A stretch of DNA of 64,000 nucleotides from Noviherbaspirillum humi. Its GTDB lineage: Bacteria; Pseudomonadota; Gammaproteobacteria; Burkholderiales; Burkholderiaceae_D. The stretch covers positions 1 through 64,000 of the forward strand of contig NZ_FZOT01000018.1 in assembly GCF_900188095.1 (NCBI RefSeq), given 5' to 3'. Made by a program: the position numbers and the translations under genes. Under the pieces are notes generated by a model, which did not search any database, was not told the DNA's origin, and was given only the letters and a program-made list of their open reading frames with translations. This document shows, one piece after another, positions 15,774-25,080 of the stretch (its first letter is position 1; each line of letters starts with the position of its first letter).

Positions 15774-18401
15774 ATGCAAGAACGGGTGCGAGACCCTGCG
15801 CCGGGTTTTGCGCTACACGGCATCACGTTTGCAAAGCTGAAACTCTTTCCTGCCCCGGCTGCCAAAAAGGTATCCCCTGTACTTGAGGCCGCTTCCGTGC
15901 GTTCAGAGACTGCGCTGTCCGATAACTCCCCCCGCCCGCCATTGCCCGCCGAGCCTGAAAACCTGGACGGTATCGGCGACGATCGCGACGTCGCCCGACC
16001 GGCGCAGGGCGGCGGGGTGATGACGGCCGCCTTGCTGCTGCTGACCATCGCAGCCCTATATTTCGGGCGCGAGATCTTCGTTCCCTTTGCGCTCGCGGTG
16101 CTGCTCAGCTTCATGCTGGCGCCGCTGGTGGCCTGGCTGCGCCGCCTGCATGTGCCGCGGGTGCCCTCGGTCATCCTGGTGGTGGTCGCCGCCTTCGCCT
16201 TCATCGGCGGCCTGTCGGTGCTGGTCGGCAGCCAGGTGATACACATCGCTGAGAACCTGCCGACCTACGAGCAGACGATGCGGGACAAGATACGCTCGCT
16301 CCGCCATGCCGCGCCCGGCGGCGGCGTGCTCGACCGAGCGACTGAAGTGTTCCAGTCACTCGGGCGCGAGCTGTCGACACCGAACGAGGTGAAGGGCACC
16401 GGCGCCGCGCCGGCCAAGGCCAAGCCGCAGAAGGAGCCGATTCCGGTGCGCATCGAGCCGCCGGACAATCAGGCGCTGGGCAATCTCGAGAAGGCGATCG
16501 CGCCGCTGCTCGGGCCGGTCGGCACCGCTGGCATCGTGGTGGTGTTCATCATCTTCGTGCTGCTGGAGCGGAACGATTTGAGCGATCGCTTCATCCGCCT
16601 CATGGGCGGCGACCTGCACCGCACCACCGAGGCGCTGAACGAGGCGGCGCGGCGCGTCAGCCGCTACCTGCTGATGCAACTGGTGGTCAATGCCACCTAC
16701 GGCATCCCGGTCGGCCTCGGGCTGTACATGATCGGCGTGCCGGGCGCCTTCCTGTGGGGTCTGATGGCCACGCTGCTGCGCTTTGTGCCTTATCTCGGCC
16801 CCTTCATCGCCGCTTTCTTTCCGATGGTGCTCGCCTTCGGCGTCGATCCCGGCTGGAGCATGCTGCTGTGGACGGTGGCGCTGCTGGTGGCGATGGAACT
16901 GATCAGCAACAATTTCATCGAGCCCTGGCTGTACGGCTCCAGCACCGGCCTGTCGCCGGTGGCGGTCATCCTGGCCGCCATCTTCTGGACCACGCTGTGG
17001 GGGCCGATCGGGCTGATCCTCGCGACGCCGCTGACGGTGTGCCTGGTGGTGATGGGGCGCTACGTGCCGCAGCTGCAATTCCTCGAGGTGCTGCTCGGCA
17101 GCGACCCGGTGCTGGCGCCGGAAGAGCGCTTCTACCAGCGCCTGTTGGCCAGGAACATCGAAGAGGCGGTGGAGATCGCCGAATTGCAGGTGGCGGAGAC
17201 GGCGCTGCTGCCTTTCTATGACCAAGTCTGCCTGCCGGCGCTCAAGCTGGCGGAGAACGACCGCCAGCGCGGCGCGTCGCCGGAAGACCGCAGGCGGGTC
17301 GCCGACGGCGTGCGCGCCGTCGTGCGGGAGCTCGGCGCCCATCGCGACCGGCGCGATGAGGCGGCGGCTGCGCCGGCGGGCAGTTCCGGACCGGTGCCGC
17401 GCTGGTACGGCATGCCGGTGCTGTGCATCGGCGGCCGCAGCGAGCTCGACGCCGCCTCGGCGGCGATGACGGTGGACGCGCTGGAGAGCTGCGGCATCGG
17501 CGCGCGCCAGCTGCCGGCCACCGCGGTGTCGCTGGAAGCAATCGGCTCGCTCGAGTTGGCCGGGGTATCGGTCGTCTGCCTGTGCTACCTGACGCCGGAG
17601 CCGCATACCTATGCCCGCTTCGTCACCCGCCGTCTCAAGCGCCGCATGGCGCAACTCAAGGTGATCATCGGCGCCTGGAACCTTGGCACCGACCAGGGTT
17701 CGGCGGAACAGTTCGCCACCCAGGTCGGGGCCGACGCCGCCGTCACCAGCCTGGACGAGCTGCGCGAGGTGATCGAATCCCTGCTCGACGATACCGACAC
17801 GGCAACCGCGCAGGAAATGCCGGTGTCGCCGCAGGAGAGCGACCGGCTGGAAGCGCTGCGGGCCAGCGGCCTGCTGGAAACGCCCGCCGGCGACCACCTC
17901 GACCGCGTTGCCAAGCGCCTGGCGGATGCCTTCGATGCGCCGATCGGCCTGGTGAGCCTGATCGACGCCAGGTCCCAGCTGTGGAAAGGGGCGTCCGGCC
18001 TGCCGCCGGACTTGAATCAGAGCCGCCAGACGTCGCGCGACACGTCGGTGTGTACCTATGTCGTCGCCTCCGGGCTGCCGCTGGTGGTGGAAGACCTGGC
18101 GCGCGACCGGCGCTTCACCAACAACCCGTTGCTGCGCGAACACGGCATCCGCTTTTATGCCGGCGTGCCGCTCAAGACTTCCTCCGGCCACGCCATCGGC
18201 TCGCTGTGCGTGATGGATACCCGGCCGCGCAGCCTGTCGGCGCGCGACACCAAGCTGCTGCAGCTGATCGCCGATGAACTGATGGCCGAGTTCGATCATC
18301 CGGCCGCGGCTGCCGTCCATGCCGAGGGCGGAGCCAAGCCGGCGCTGCCCGAACGCCGCGACGAGCCGCAAACCGAAGCGGTGCCGGGCAACGGCGGGTG
18401 A
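15774..18401 (+). CDS. AI-2E/PerM-type permease fused to a C-terminal GAF domain
   Basis: An 875-residue protein in three parts. Residues about 80-440 are an AI-2E exporter-like (PerM/UPF0118) domain with about eight transmembrane helices, including a GPIGLILATPLTVCLVV helix. Residues about 540-680 are soluble and look like a Rossmann/B12-binding-type fold (PVLCIGGRSELDAASAAM, then VVCLCYL). Residues about 690-850 are a GAF domain (APIGLVSLIDARSQLWKGASG, then VPLKTSSGHAIGSLCVMD). The permease family is implicated in export of AI-2 or unidentified small molecules; GAF domains bind small ligands. The start is uncertain: ATG 15774 lacks a ribosome-binding site, and the first 80 residues are low complexity. 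Confidence 0.8.
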   Translation: MQERVRDPAPGFALHGITFAKLKLFPAPAAKKVSPVLEAASVRSETALSDNSPRPPLPAEPENLDGIGDDRDVARPAQGGGVMTAALLLLTIAALYFGREIFVPFALAVLLSFMLAPLVAWLRRLHVPRVPSVILVVVAAFAFIGGLSVLVGSQVIHIAENLPTYEQTMRDKIRSLRHAAPGGGVLDRATEVFQSLGRELSTPNEVKGTGAAPAKAKPQKEPIPVRIEPPDNQALGNLEKAIAPLLGPVGTAGIVVVFIIFVLLERNDLSDRFIRLMGGDLHRTTEALNEAARRVSRYLLMQLVVNATYGIPVGLGLYMIGVPGAFLWGLMATLLRFVPYLGPFIAAFFPMVLAFGVDPGWSMLLWTVALLVAMELISNNFIEPWLYGSSTGLSPVAVILAAIFWTTLWGPIGLILATPLTVCLVVMGRYVPQLQFLEVLLGSDPVLAPEERFYQRLLARNIEEAVEIAELQVAETALLPFYDQVCLPALKLAENDRQRGASPEDRRRVADGVRAVVRELGAHRDRRDEAAAAPAGSSGPVPRWYGMPVLCIGGRSELDAASAAMTVDALESCGIGARQLPATAVSLEAIGSLELAGVSVVCLCYLTPEPHTYARFVTRRLKRRMAQLKVIIGAWNLGTDQGSAEQFATQVGADAAVTSLDELREVIESLLDDTDTATAQEMPVSPQESDRLEALRASGLLETPAGDHLDRVAKRLADAFDAPIGLVSLIDARSQLWKGASGLPPDLNQSRQTSRDTSVCTYVVASGLPLVVEDLARDRRFTNNPLLREHGIRFYAGVPLKTSSGHAIGSLCVMDTRPRSLSARDTKLLQLIADELMAEFDHPAAAAVHAEGGAKPALPERRDEPQTEAVPGNGG

Positions 18402-18569
18402 ACATCCGCGCAGGCGCGCAGTCTATGGCTTCCATGGCCGGGCCGGCCAGCGGCATGCATTCCATCAATTTTGAGCCAGATCAACGCGCGGCGGCGCGGC
18501 GGGATCAAAGCGGGTCCGGCGGTTTTCTAGGTATGTGTTTTCACTCACCAAACACGGAGACGAATCGTC

Positions 18570-18887
18570 ATGCAAAAGATGCGGGTCAAGGATACGGATG
18601 ATGCGGTTGCCGGCGTCAGCGCCCTGCGTGAAATCCTCGTGTCGGAACTCGCGACGATAGACCGGCTGATCCAGCGCACCGAGCTGGACACGGAAGGCAA
18701 GGCGCGCGAGGAATCGGAACAGATCATGGCTACCTATGAGCGCGTGCGCACCAGCCTGCTGAGCGGCCTGGTCAGCGTCGACGAGGTGCTCGGCTGGGTG
18801 CACATGCTGGCGGAAAAGGATCCGGAGGGCAATGAACTCGATTGCGTGCGCTCCCTGCCTTACGTAAACATCCTGCCGGTGATCTGA
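18570..18887 (+). CDS. Hypothetical protein, 105 aa
   Basis: A 105-residue soluble protein, mostly helical and acidic (ALREILVSELATIDRLIQRT, then EESEQIMATYERVRTSLLSG), with no signal peptide or membrane helix. GGAG lies about 11 bases before ATG 18570, and a second ATG four codons in is possible. It stands alone between the AI-2E/GAF gene and ribA. Function not recognised. Confidence 0.6.
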   Translation: MQKMRVKDTDDAVAGVSALREILVSELATIDRLIQRTELDTEGKAREESEQIMATYERVRTSLLSGLVSVDEVLGWVHMLAEKDPEGNELDCVRSLPYVNILPVI

Positions 18888-19122
18888 CCAGGCGTCCCTT
18901 CGCTTGACGGGTCGCGGTTCCGGCTTGGGGCCTTGGCACGTTCCCGCTTCGGTTTGCCCCTGCGGCAATCCGTCCCTGTGATTGCGGCGCGCCGCGCGGA
19001 ATACGCGGCGGCATGACCATTCCCGCCAAATCGCCGATAATCCGATATGCGCGTGAAAAACGCGGCCCGCGCCAGCGGCGCCCGCGCATGCGGCTTACCG
19101 CTTCAATCACATAGGACGAGAA

Positions 19123-19764
<642 letters not shown>

Positions 19765-19765
19765 G

Positions 19766-20839
19766 TCAGGCCGCGGTCGCGTCCGGCGCGGCGGCCTGCT
19801 CCGCCGCGGCCGGCGCCTCGAACTGCGCGCGCAGGCGGCGAGCCACCGGCAGCAGGCCTGGCACCGACAAATCGTCCAGCACGATCTGCGGCGACCTGTC
19901 GATCTCCGGATAATTGCGCAGGATGGAGCGGCGGTAGGCCGGATCGTAGTGGCTGCGCATTAGCCGCTCGAACAGCTCGGCGATGCGGCGTTCCTGTCCC
20001 AGGGTTTCCCAGGTCGAGAATTCCTCGCCGCTGACCAGCGGCCGCAGGAAGCGCAGGCGATCCAGCAGCGACATCGGATCTTCCTCGAAATGCCGGTAAT
20101 CCTCGCGCAGCAGCTGCACCCGCTGCGGCATCGGCGCTTCGATGGCGATGGTCAGGCTGCGGCGCATGCCCACGAGCATGGACTCCGGGATCTGCACCTG
20201 GCCGATCTTCTTGCTTTCCGCCTCCACCCACACCGGGCGCGACGGGTCGAATTCCGACAGCCGCTGCAGCAGCAGGCTGTCGAACATCTTCTGCGTCGGC
20301 TGCGGCTTGCCCGGCACCGCGCCGATCATGGAGCCACGGTGCACGGCGATGCCTTCCAGATCCAGCACCTGGGCGCCGGCTTCGTCCAGCGCCTGCAGCA
20401 GGCGCGTCTTGCCGCAGCCGGTGGGGCCGGACAGCACGATGTAGTTGAAGCGGGTGGGCGCCTCCAGCAGCTGCTCATTGACCCAGCGCCGGTAGGTTTT
20501 CCAGCCGCCCTTGAGCTTTTCGACGCGGTAGCCGATGGTGTCGAGCACGTCGAACCAGACCTTGCTGCGCTTGCCGCCGCGGAAGCAGTACACCAGGATC
20601 TTGCTCTTGGCAGGCCGGTTTGCGAGATGTTCGCCGATGTGGCGCGAAATATTGTTCAGCGAGTAACGCGCGCCGAGCTGATAGGCGGCGAGCGGATCGG
20701 TGCGGTGCAGGGTGCCGACCTCGGCGAATTCCTGGTCGTTCACCACCGGCAGGTTGATGGCGCCGGGGATGTGGTCCTCGGCATACTCGTGCGGGCTGCG
20801 CGCATCGATGATCAGATCGTATTGACGGAAATCTTGCAT
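19766..20839 (-). CDS. mnmH: tRNA 2-selenouridine synthase
   Basis: A 357-residue MnmH (SelU/YbbB). The N-terminal rhodanese domain carries the catalytic Cys85 in YCFRGGKRS. A P-loop follows at residues 137-145 (SGPTGCGKT). The enzyme uses selenophosphate to turn geranylated 2-thiouridine into 2-selenouridine at the wobble position of tRNAs for Lys, Glu and Gln. Selenophosphate would come from the SelD encoded at 25081-26139. It is the last gene of a minus-strand run that begins with senA. Gene length is normal for the family (E. coli about 364). Confidence 0.93.
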   Translation of the reverse strand: MQDFRQYDLIIDARSPHEYAEDHIPGAINLPVVNDQEFAEVGTLHRTDPLAAYQLGARYSLNNISRHIGEHLANRPAKSKILVYCFRGGKRSKVWFDVLDTIGYRVEKLKGGWKTYRRWVNEQLLEAPTRFNYIVLSGPTGCGKTRLLQALDEAGAQVLDLEGIAVHRGSMIGAVPGKPQPTQKMFDSLLLQRLSEFDPSRPVWVEAESKKIGQVQIPESMLVGMRRSLTIAIEAPMPQRVQLLREDYRHFEEDPMSLLDRLRFLRPLVSGEEFSTWETLGQERRIAELFERLMRSHYDPAYRRSILRNYPEIDRSPQIVLDDLSVPGLLPVARRLRAQFEAPAAAEQAAAPDATAA

Positions 20840-20928
20840 GGTGGCGCCATTTTACGGGGTTGGCGGCCGCTCCGCTGCTGAAATTCCGATGCGGTCCCTG
20901 ATGCTTGCCGGTTTGCCATCCGGCTGCG

Positions 20929-21051
20929 CTAGTCGCCCTTTCCGATGCGCAGGTGCTCCAGGATTTCCCTGACGACCAGCCCGATCGGCTCCGCCAGTCC
21001 GAGTACGGCGCCGATGCCGGCCACCACCATGAAAAAGGTCAACATGATCAT
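20929..21051 (-). CDS. 40-aa single-helix membrane protein coupled to DUF2182
   Basis: A 40-residue frame starts at ATG 21051 and overlaps the stop of the DUF2182 gene as ATGA, so it is translationally coupled to it. The sequence has one hydrophobic helix (TFFMVVAGIGAVLGLAEPIG) and a charged amphipathic tail (VVREILEHLRIGKGD). A second ATG at 21045 is also possible. The helix-plus-tail design and the coupling argue for a real small membrane protein, perhaps a subunit of the DUF2182 protein. No known family. Confidence 0.6.
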   Translation of the reverse strand: MIMLTFFMVVAGIGAVLGLAEPIGLVVREILEHLRIGKGD

Positions 21052-21875
21052 CCCATCCCGGGCATCGCGCCGGCCTGGCGCGCCAGCAGTAGAATGCCCC
21101 ACGCAGTCAGCCCGGCGCCGGCGAGCCGCGCCGTCAGCCGTCCGGCGGGCGCCAGTTTTTCGATCAGCACCAGCAGCGCCAGCCCGGCGATCCAGGCCAT
21201 GTTCATCAAGCCGCCGACGAACAGCAGCAGCATCAGGCCCCAGCAGCAGCCGAGGCAATAGGCGCCATGGCGCGCGCCCATGGCGAAGGCGCCGCGCCGG
21301 CCCGGCCGCCAGTGCGCGGCAAGCGTCTCCAGCGGCGAGCGGCAATGATCGAGGCAGGCGGATTTCGCCGGGAGCCATTGATAAATGCCCGCCGCCAGCA
21401 GGATGCCGGCCGCCAGCCGGTCGCTGCCGGCTTCCATCATCGGCGTCAGCCAGCCGGCGGCTTCCAGGGCGAACTGCAGGCCGGTTGCCGCCAGGCTGAA
21501 GCCGCTCCAGGCGGCGAGATAGCCGCCCGCGAACATCAATGCCGCCGCCGACCCGGCCTGCATGCGCGCCGCCAGGCTGCCATACAGCAGGATCACCGGC
21601 GCCGCCGCCGGCAGCATCATGGCGGCCATCATCACCAGCCACATCGCCAGCATCAGCAGCGCATGCATCGGGGTCCATGGCCAGACGCTCATCGGCATCT
21701 GCATGCCGCCCATGTCCTGCAGCGTGCCGGCGCCGCTGAGCAGATAGGCCCAGCAGGCCAGCATGGCGACGCCGAGCAGCAGGGGCGTCAGCGCATGCTC
21801 CCGCTGCAACGCCCAGCGCAGCGCCGGCCAAACCCAATGCCGCGCGCCGGCGCGCACATTACCGGCGGCATCCAT
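21048..21875 (-). CDS. DUF2182 integral membrane protein
   Basis: A 275-residue membrane protein with about seven hydrophobic helices, recognisable as DUF2182 by its Met-rich helix (LLMLAMWLVMMAAMMLPAAAP) and the conserved Cys pair stretch GAYCLGCCWGLMLLLF. It has further Met/Cys/His groups (MGGMQMPM, CLDHCRSPL) that could bind soft metals. Function is unknown. It starts 2 bases after the DUF1326 stop, and the two families commonly occur together. Its stop overlaps the 40-residue ORF. The block lies downstream of senA and upstream of mnmH. Confidence 0.85.
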   Translation of the reverse strand: MDAAGNVRAGARHWVWPALRWALQREHALTPLLLGVAMLACWAYLLSGAGTLQDMGGMQMPMSVWPWTPMHALLMLAMWLVMMAAMMLPAAAPVILLYGSLAARMQAGSAAALMFAGGYLAAWSGFSLAATGLQFALEAAGWLTPMMEAGSDRLAAGILLAAGIYQWLPAKSACLDHCRSPLETLAAHWRPGRRGAFAMGARHGAYCLGCCWGLMLLLFVGGLMNMAWIAGLALLVLIEKLAPAGRLTARLAGAGLTAWGILLLARQAGAMPGMG

Positions 21876-21877
21876 GG

Positions 21878-22510
21878 TCAGCCGGTCACGCCTTCCGGCG
21901 TCTGCGTCACATGCGCCAGGGTGCTGTGGGAATCGCGGCTGGTGAAGCGGATCGCGCCGCTGCTGTCTATCGCGGCCGAGGCCACTTCGCCCTCGATATG
22001 CTCGAAGCCTTCCGGCATCACCACTCGGATGCGGTGCGGCGCACCAGTGACCGGATTGCGGATCGGCTCCACCGTCGATTCCAGCACCCCGGGAATGTGC
22101 AGGCGGGCACGGCGCGCTTCCTGGTCGAACGTGAATTCGATAGGCGCGAACACCGGCGGATGCAGCGTCGCCGTGATCAGGCTGAAGATGTGGAACAGCG
22201 TGCCTTCGTGCGAGTGCTTGCCGGACATGATCTGGAACAACGCCTCGCGCTGCTCCGGGCTGGCGCGTTCGTCGATGATGGGTTGGGCCTGGCCGTTGCC
22301 TTCATGCAGCGCACCGGGGAAGTGCACGGTGACGAAGAAGCCGAGGCCGTCGAGCCGGGTCGGGCCGAAGTGGCCCCGGGTGATGCGCATGCCGAGGAAG
22401 CCTTCGCACTTGCCGTGGGTGGGGCGGGCATTGAAGTCGCAGGGACAGCCGTAGGCGCAGATGCAGTTCTTCAGCCATTCGCCTTCCAGGCGCCAGTCGA
22501 TGGTGGCCAT
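21878..22510 (-). CDS. DUF1326 domain protein
   Basis: A 210-residue soluble protein of the DUF1326 family. It opens MATIDWRLEGEW and has a Cys-rich motif near residue 16 (NCICAYGCPCDF) and another Cys shortly after, suggesting metal or thiol chemistry. AAGGAG sits 6 bases before ATG 22510, which fixes the start; the frame is open 67 codons further. It is directly followed by DUF2182 with a 2-base gap. It lies 294 bases downstream of senA on the same strand, so co-transcription with senA is possible but not shown. Confidence 0.85.
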   Translation of the reverse strand: MATIDWRLEGEWLKNCICAYGCPCDFNARPTHGKCEGFLGMRITRGHFGPTRLDGLGFFVTVHFPGALHEGNGQAQPIIDERASPEQREALFQIMSGKHSHEGTLFHIFSLITATLHPPVFAPIEFTFDQEARRARLHIPGVLESTVEPIRNPVTGAPHRIRVVMPEGFEHIEGEVASAAIDSSGAIRFTSRDSHSTLAHVTQTPEGVTG

Positions 22511-22804
22511 GTTCTTCTCCTTGGAAGAAGCGGGCGCGGAAGGCGTCGAGTCGCCTGCGGTCGATGTTTGCGCAGTGGAGGCGGACATCGCCGCATGTGT
22601 CCGGAAGACGCCGGAAACAAGCGGCCGGGCGCCAGCAAGCGGCGCCGCGTCGGTGAGCATGAACGGCAGGCTTGTGCCCGCCGGCATCGCTGCCGCGATG
22701 GTGCGGTGCAAATTCAGTCTGGCAGCTTCGGTGCCGATGTCCAGCGTGGCCGCTTCACCGCGTCTGCGCTAGATCAAACATCCTCGACGCAGGTTTGCCC
22801 AAAC

Positions 22805-24004
22805 TCAGGCGGCGACGGTGCGGAAGCCGACGAAGATATCGTTCCGCTGCGGGAGATAGAAATTGCGAAAGATCGGGGACCGCATGCGCGGCGCAGTGGC
22901 GAAGGAAGCCCCGCGCACCGTCTGGTGGCTGCCGAACCAGGGGGCGGAATACTCGCGGTAGGCGTCGGGTTCGAAACCGGGATAGGGCTCGAACGGCGAG
23001 CAGGTCCATTCCCACAAGCTGCCCCACTGGAAAGCCGGATGGCCGGAACGGGCGGCATATTCCCATTCGAACTCGGTCGGCAGGCGCCGCCCGGCCCACA
23101 TGCAGTAAGCCTGCGCTTCGTACAGGTTCACATGGCGCACCGGTTCATGCAGCGGCAGGGCGATGCGCCGGCCGAAGCGCTCGCACTGCCAGCCGCGGCC
23201 CTCGCGCCACCAGTAAGCCGGCGCCGACCGTTCCTGCGCCATCAGCCACGCCTTGCCGGCGCTGCTCCAGTAGCCGGGATTTTCGTAGCCGCCGTCGGCG
23301 ACGAATTCGCGGTATTGCGCATGGGTGACCAGGCTGGAATCGATGGAAAACGCCGGCACGTGGCAGGCATGGCGCCGGCGCTCGTTGTCGAAGGAGAAGC
23401 CGGACTCCGCATCGTCGCTGCCGACCTGCAGCGTGCCGCCGGGGAAGGCGATGTCGCTCTGGGCCATCGCCTCCGCTGGCGCGTCGACGAACTCGCGCGC
23501 TTCCGGCGACAGCGGCAGGCCGAGCGTCTGCAGGGTGTAGAGGAAGGCTTCGCCATGCATGTCCTCGTGCGCCAGCGCCAGCCGGTAGGGATAGAGCGTC
23601 GCGTCATCGGCCTCGGCGCGGGAAAGCTTGTCCAGCACCCGGTCGAGCACCTCGCTGCAGTAAGTCCTGATGGCGCCGGCCGGTGGCAGGTCCAGTTGCC
23701 AGCGCGCGTCGTGCGCCACCCCATTGGAATCGAACCAGCCGTCGGCGCTGCGGATCATGGCCGGACTTTGCGCCGCCCCCGGCGCGCTCGACGCGGCGCC
23801 GCGCAGGATATACCACTCGGCGAACCAGGCGATATGGCCGATCTCCCACAGCGGCGGATTAACCGTGGGCAGCAGCGGCACGCCCTCCGGCCGGTCGGCC
23901 GCGGCGGCGGCGAAGCATCGGTACAGCGCGATGTTGCGCGCGCGTGTATGCTGCAGGGCAAGCGCCAGCCGGTCCGGCGCCGCCGTTCTGAAGGAATCGT
24001 TCAT
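22805..24004 (-). CDS. senA: Selenoneine synthase SenA-like (EgtB-type nonheme iron enzyme)
   Basis: A 399-residue EgtB-type enzyme. The N-terminal DinB-like domain carries a three-histidine iron site: His57 in EIGHIAWF, and His146 and His150 in AHEDMH. The C-terminal formylglycine-generating-enzyme/C-type-lectin-like domain contains RRLPTEFEWEYAARSG and ends NDIFVGFRTVAA. EgtB proteins join a thiol to hercynine. SenA is the homologue that joins a selenosugar to hercynine and then forms selenoneine. I call SenA rather than EgtB because the neighbours are SenB and SelD/SenC. Its start is 5 bases from the divergent senB start. EgtD is not in the window. Confidence 0.85.
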   Translation of the reverse strand: MNDSFRTAAPDRLALALQHTRARNIALYRCFAAAAADRPEGVPLLPTVNPPLWEIGHIAWFAEWYILRGAASSAPGAAQSPAMIRSADGWFDSNGVAHDARWQLDLPPAGAIRTYCSEVLDRVLDKLSRAEADDATLYPYRLALAHEDMHGEAFLYTLQTLGLPLSPEAREFVDAPAEAMAQSDIAFPGGTLQVGSDDAESGFSFDNERRRHACHVPAFSIDSSLVTHAQYREFVADGGYENPGYWSSAGKAWLMAQERSAPAYWWREGRGWQCERFGRRIALPLHEPVRHVNLYEAQAYCMWAGRRLPTEFEWEYAARSGHPAFQWGSLWEWTCSPFEPYPGFEPDAYREYSAPWFGSHQTVRGASFATAPRMRSPIFRNFYLPQRNDIFVGFRTVAA

Positions 24005-24009
24005 CCGCT

Positions 24010-25020
24010 ATGTCGTCTGGTCAGTCCGCCAATCAGCAAGCCGGCCATCGAGCTTCCCGGCCGCACGTCGCCATTATCAGTCCGGCCATGGCAAATGCCA
24101 ACAACGGCAACTGGCAGACCGCCAGCCGCTGGGCGCGATTCCTGGAGCCCGATTGCCGGGTCAGCCTGCTGCCGGCCTGGCAAGGAGAAGCGTGCGACGC
24201 CCTGATCGCCCTGCATGCGCGCCGATCGGCGCCTTCCATTTTCGAGTTTGCCTCGGCCTGCCCGACATTGCCTCTGGTGACGGTGCTGACCGGCACCGAT
24301 CTCTACCGCGACATTCTGGACGACGACGATGCCAAGCGTTCCCTGGCGCTCTCCACCCGCCTGGTGGTGCTGCAGGAGGATGGCCTGCGGCGGCTGGACC
24401 CGCTCCTGCGCGGCAAGACCACGGTGATCTACCAGTCGGCGCCGGCGCTGCCGCCGATCGAGGCAAGCGAGCGCTCGCGTGAGGTCATCATGATCGGCCA
24501 TCTGCGGGAAGAGAAATGCCCGCAGACCTTCATGCAGGCGGCGGAGCGGGTGACAGCACCCGGCGTGGCAATGATCCACGTCGGCGGCGCGCTGGAGCCG
24601 GAACTGGGCAAACGTGCCGAAGCCACCGCGCGACGCCTGCCGCATTACCGCTGGCTCGGCAACCTGCCGCATGACCAGACCCGCGAGCGGCTGCGCCGCA
24701 GCCTGGCGATGGCAATCGCCTCGCGCATGGAGGGCGGCGCAAATGTCATCATCGAGGCAGTCACCAGCGGCGTGCCGGTGCTGGCCAGCGACATCCCGGG
24801 CAACCGCGGCATGCTGGGCGACGGCTATGCCGGCTATTTTCCGCCCGGCGACAGCGCCGCGCTGGCGCGGCTGATCGACCGCGTCGCCGCCGACGACGCC
24901 TTTTTGGCGCTGCTGCGGGCGCAATGCGCGGCCCGCGCCGGCCTGTTCGCGCCCGAGCGGGAACGAGCGGCGCTCAGGCAATTGTTGGATAATCTGATTT
25001 TTCCCGACCCCGCTCGCTGA
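24010..25020 (+). CDS. senB: Selenosugar synthase SenB-like glycosyltransferase
   Basis: A 336-residue GT-B glycosyltransferase. The N-terminus HVAIISPAMANANNGNWQTA is characteristic of the family formerly called TIGR04348, now known as SenB. The C-terminal nucleotide-sugar half has EGGANVIIEAVTSGVPVLAS. Established role: SenB uses UDP-sugar and selenophosphate to form a 1-seleno-sugar, the Se donor for SenA. It heads a six-gene plus-strand run with selD 60 bases downstream. The chosen ATG gives about 18 extra residues before the first strand, and its only AAGGA is 15 bases upstream, so the start is uncertain. Confidence 0.87.
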   Translation: MSSGQSANQQAGHRASRPHVAIISPAMANANNGNWQTASRWARFLEPDCRVSLLPAWQGEACDALIALHARRSAPSIFEFASACPTLPLVTVLTGTDLYRDILDDDDAKRSLALSTRLVVLQEDGLRRLDPLLRGKTTVIYQSAPALPPIEASERSREVIMIGHLREEKCPQTFMQAAERVTAPGVAMIHVGGALEPELGKRAEATARRLPHYRWLGNLPHDQTRERLRRSLAMAIASRMEGGANVIIEAVTSGVPVLASDIPGNRGMLGDGYAGYFPPGDSAALARLIDRVAADDAFLALLRAQCAARAGLFAPERERAALRQLLDNLIFPDPAR

Positions 25021-25080
25021 CTGGCCCGGCTTGCACGCCGACCCGCGGTCCTTTTTCTTCCTATTCAGGCTGACACCAAC

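Noticed and set aside
18888-19122. Possible FMN riboswitch upstream of ribA
   Set aside because: I could not recognise the conserved core elements of the FMN aptamer. FMN riboswitches usually precede ribB/ribBA or transporter genes in this group.
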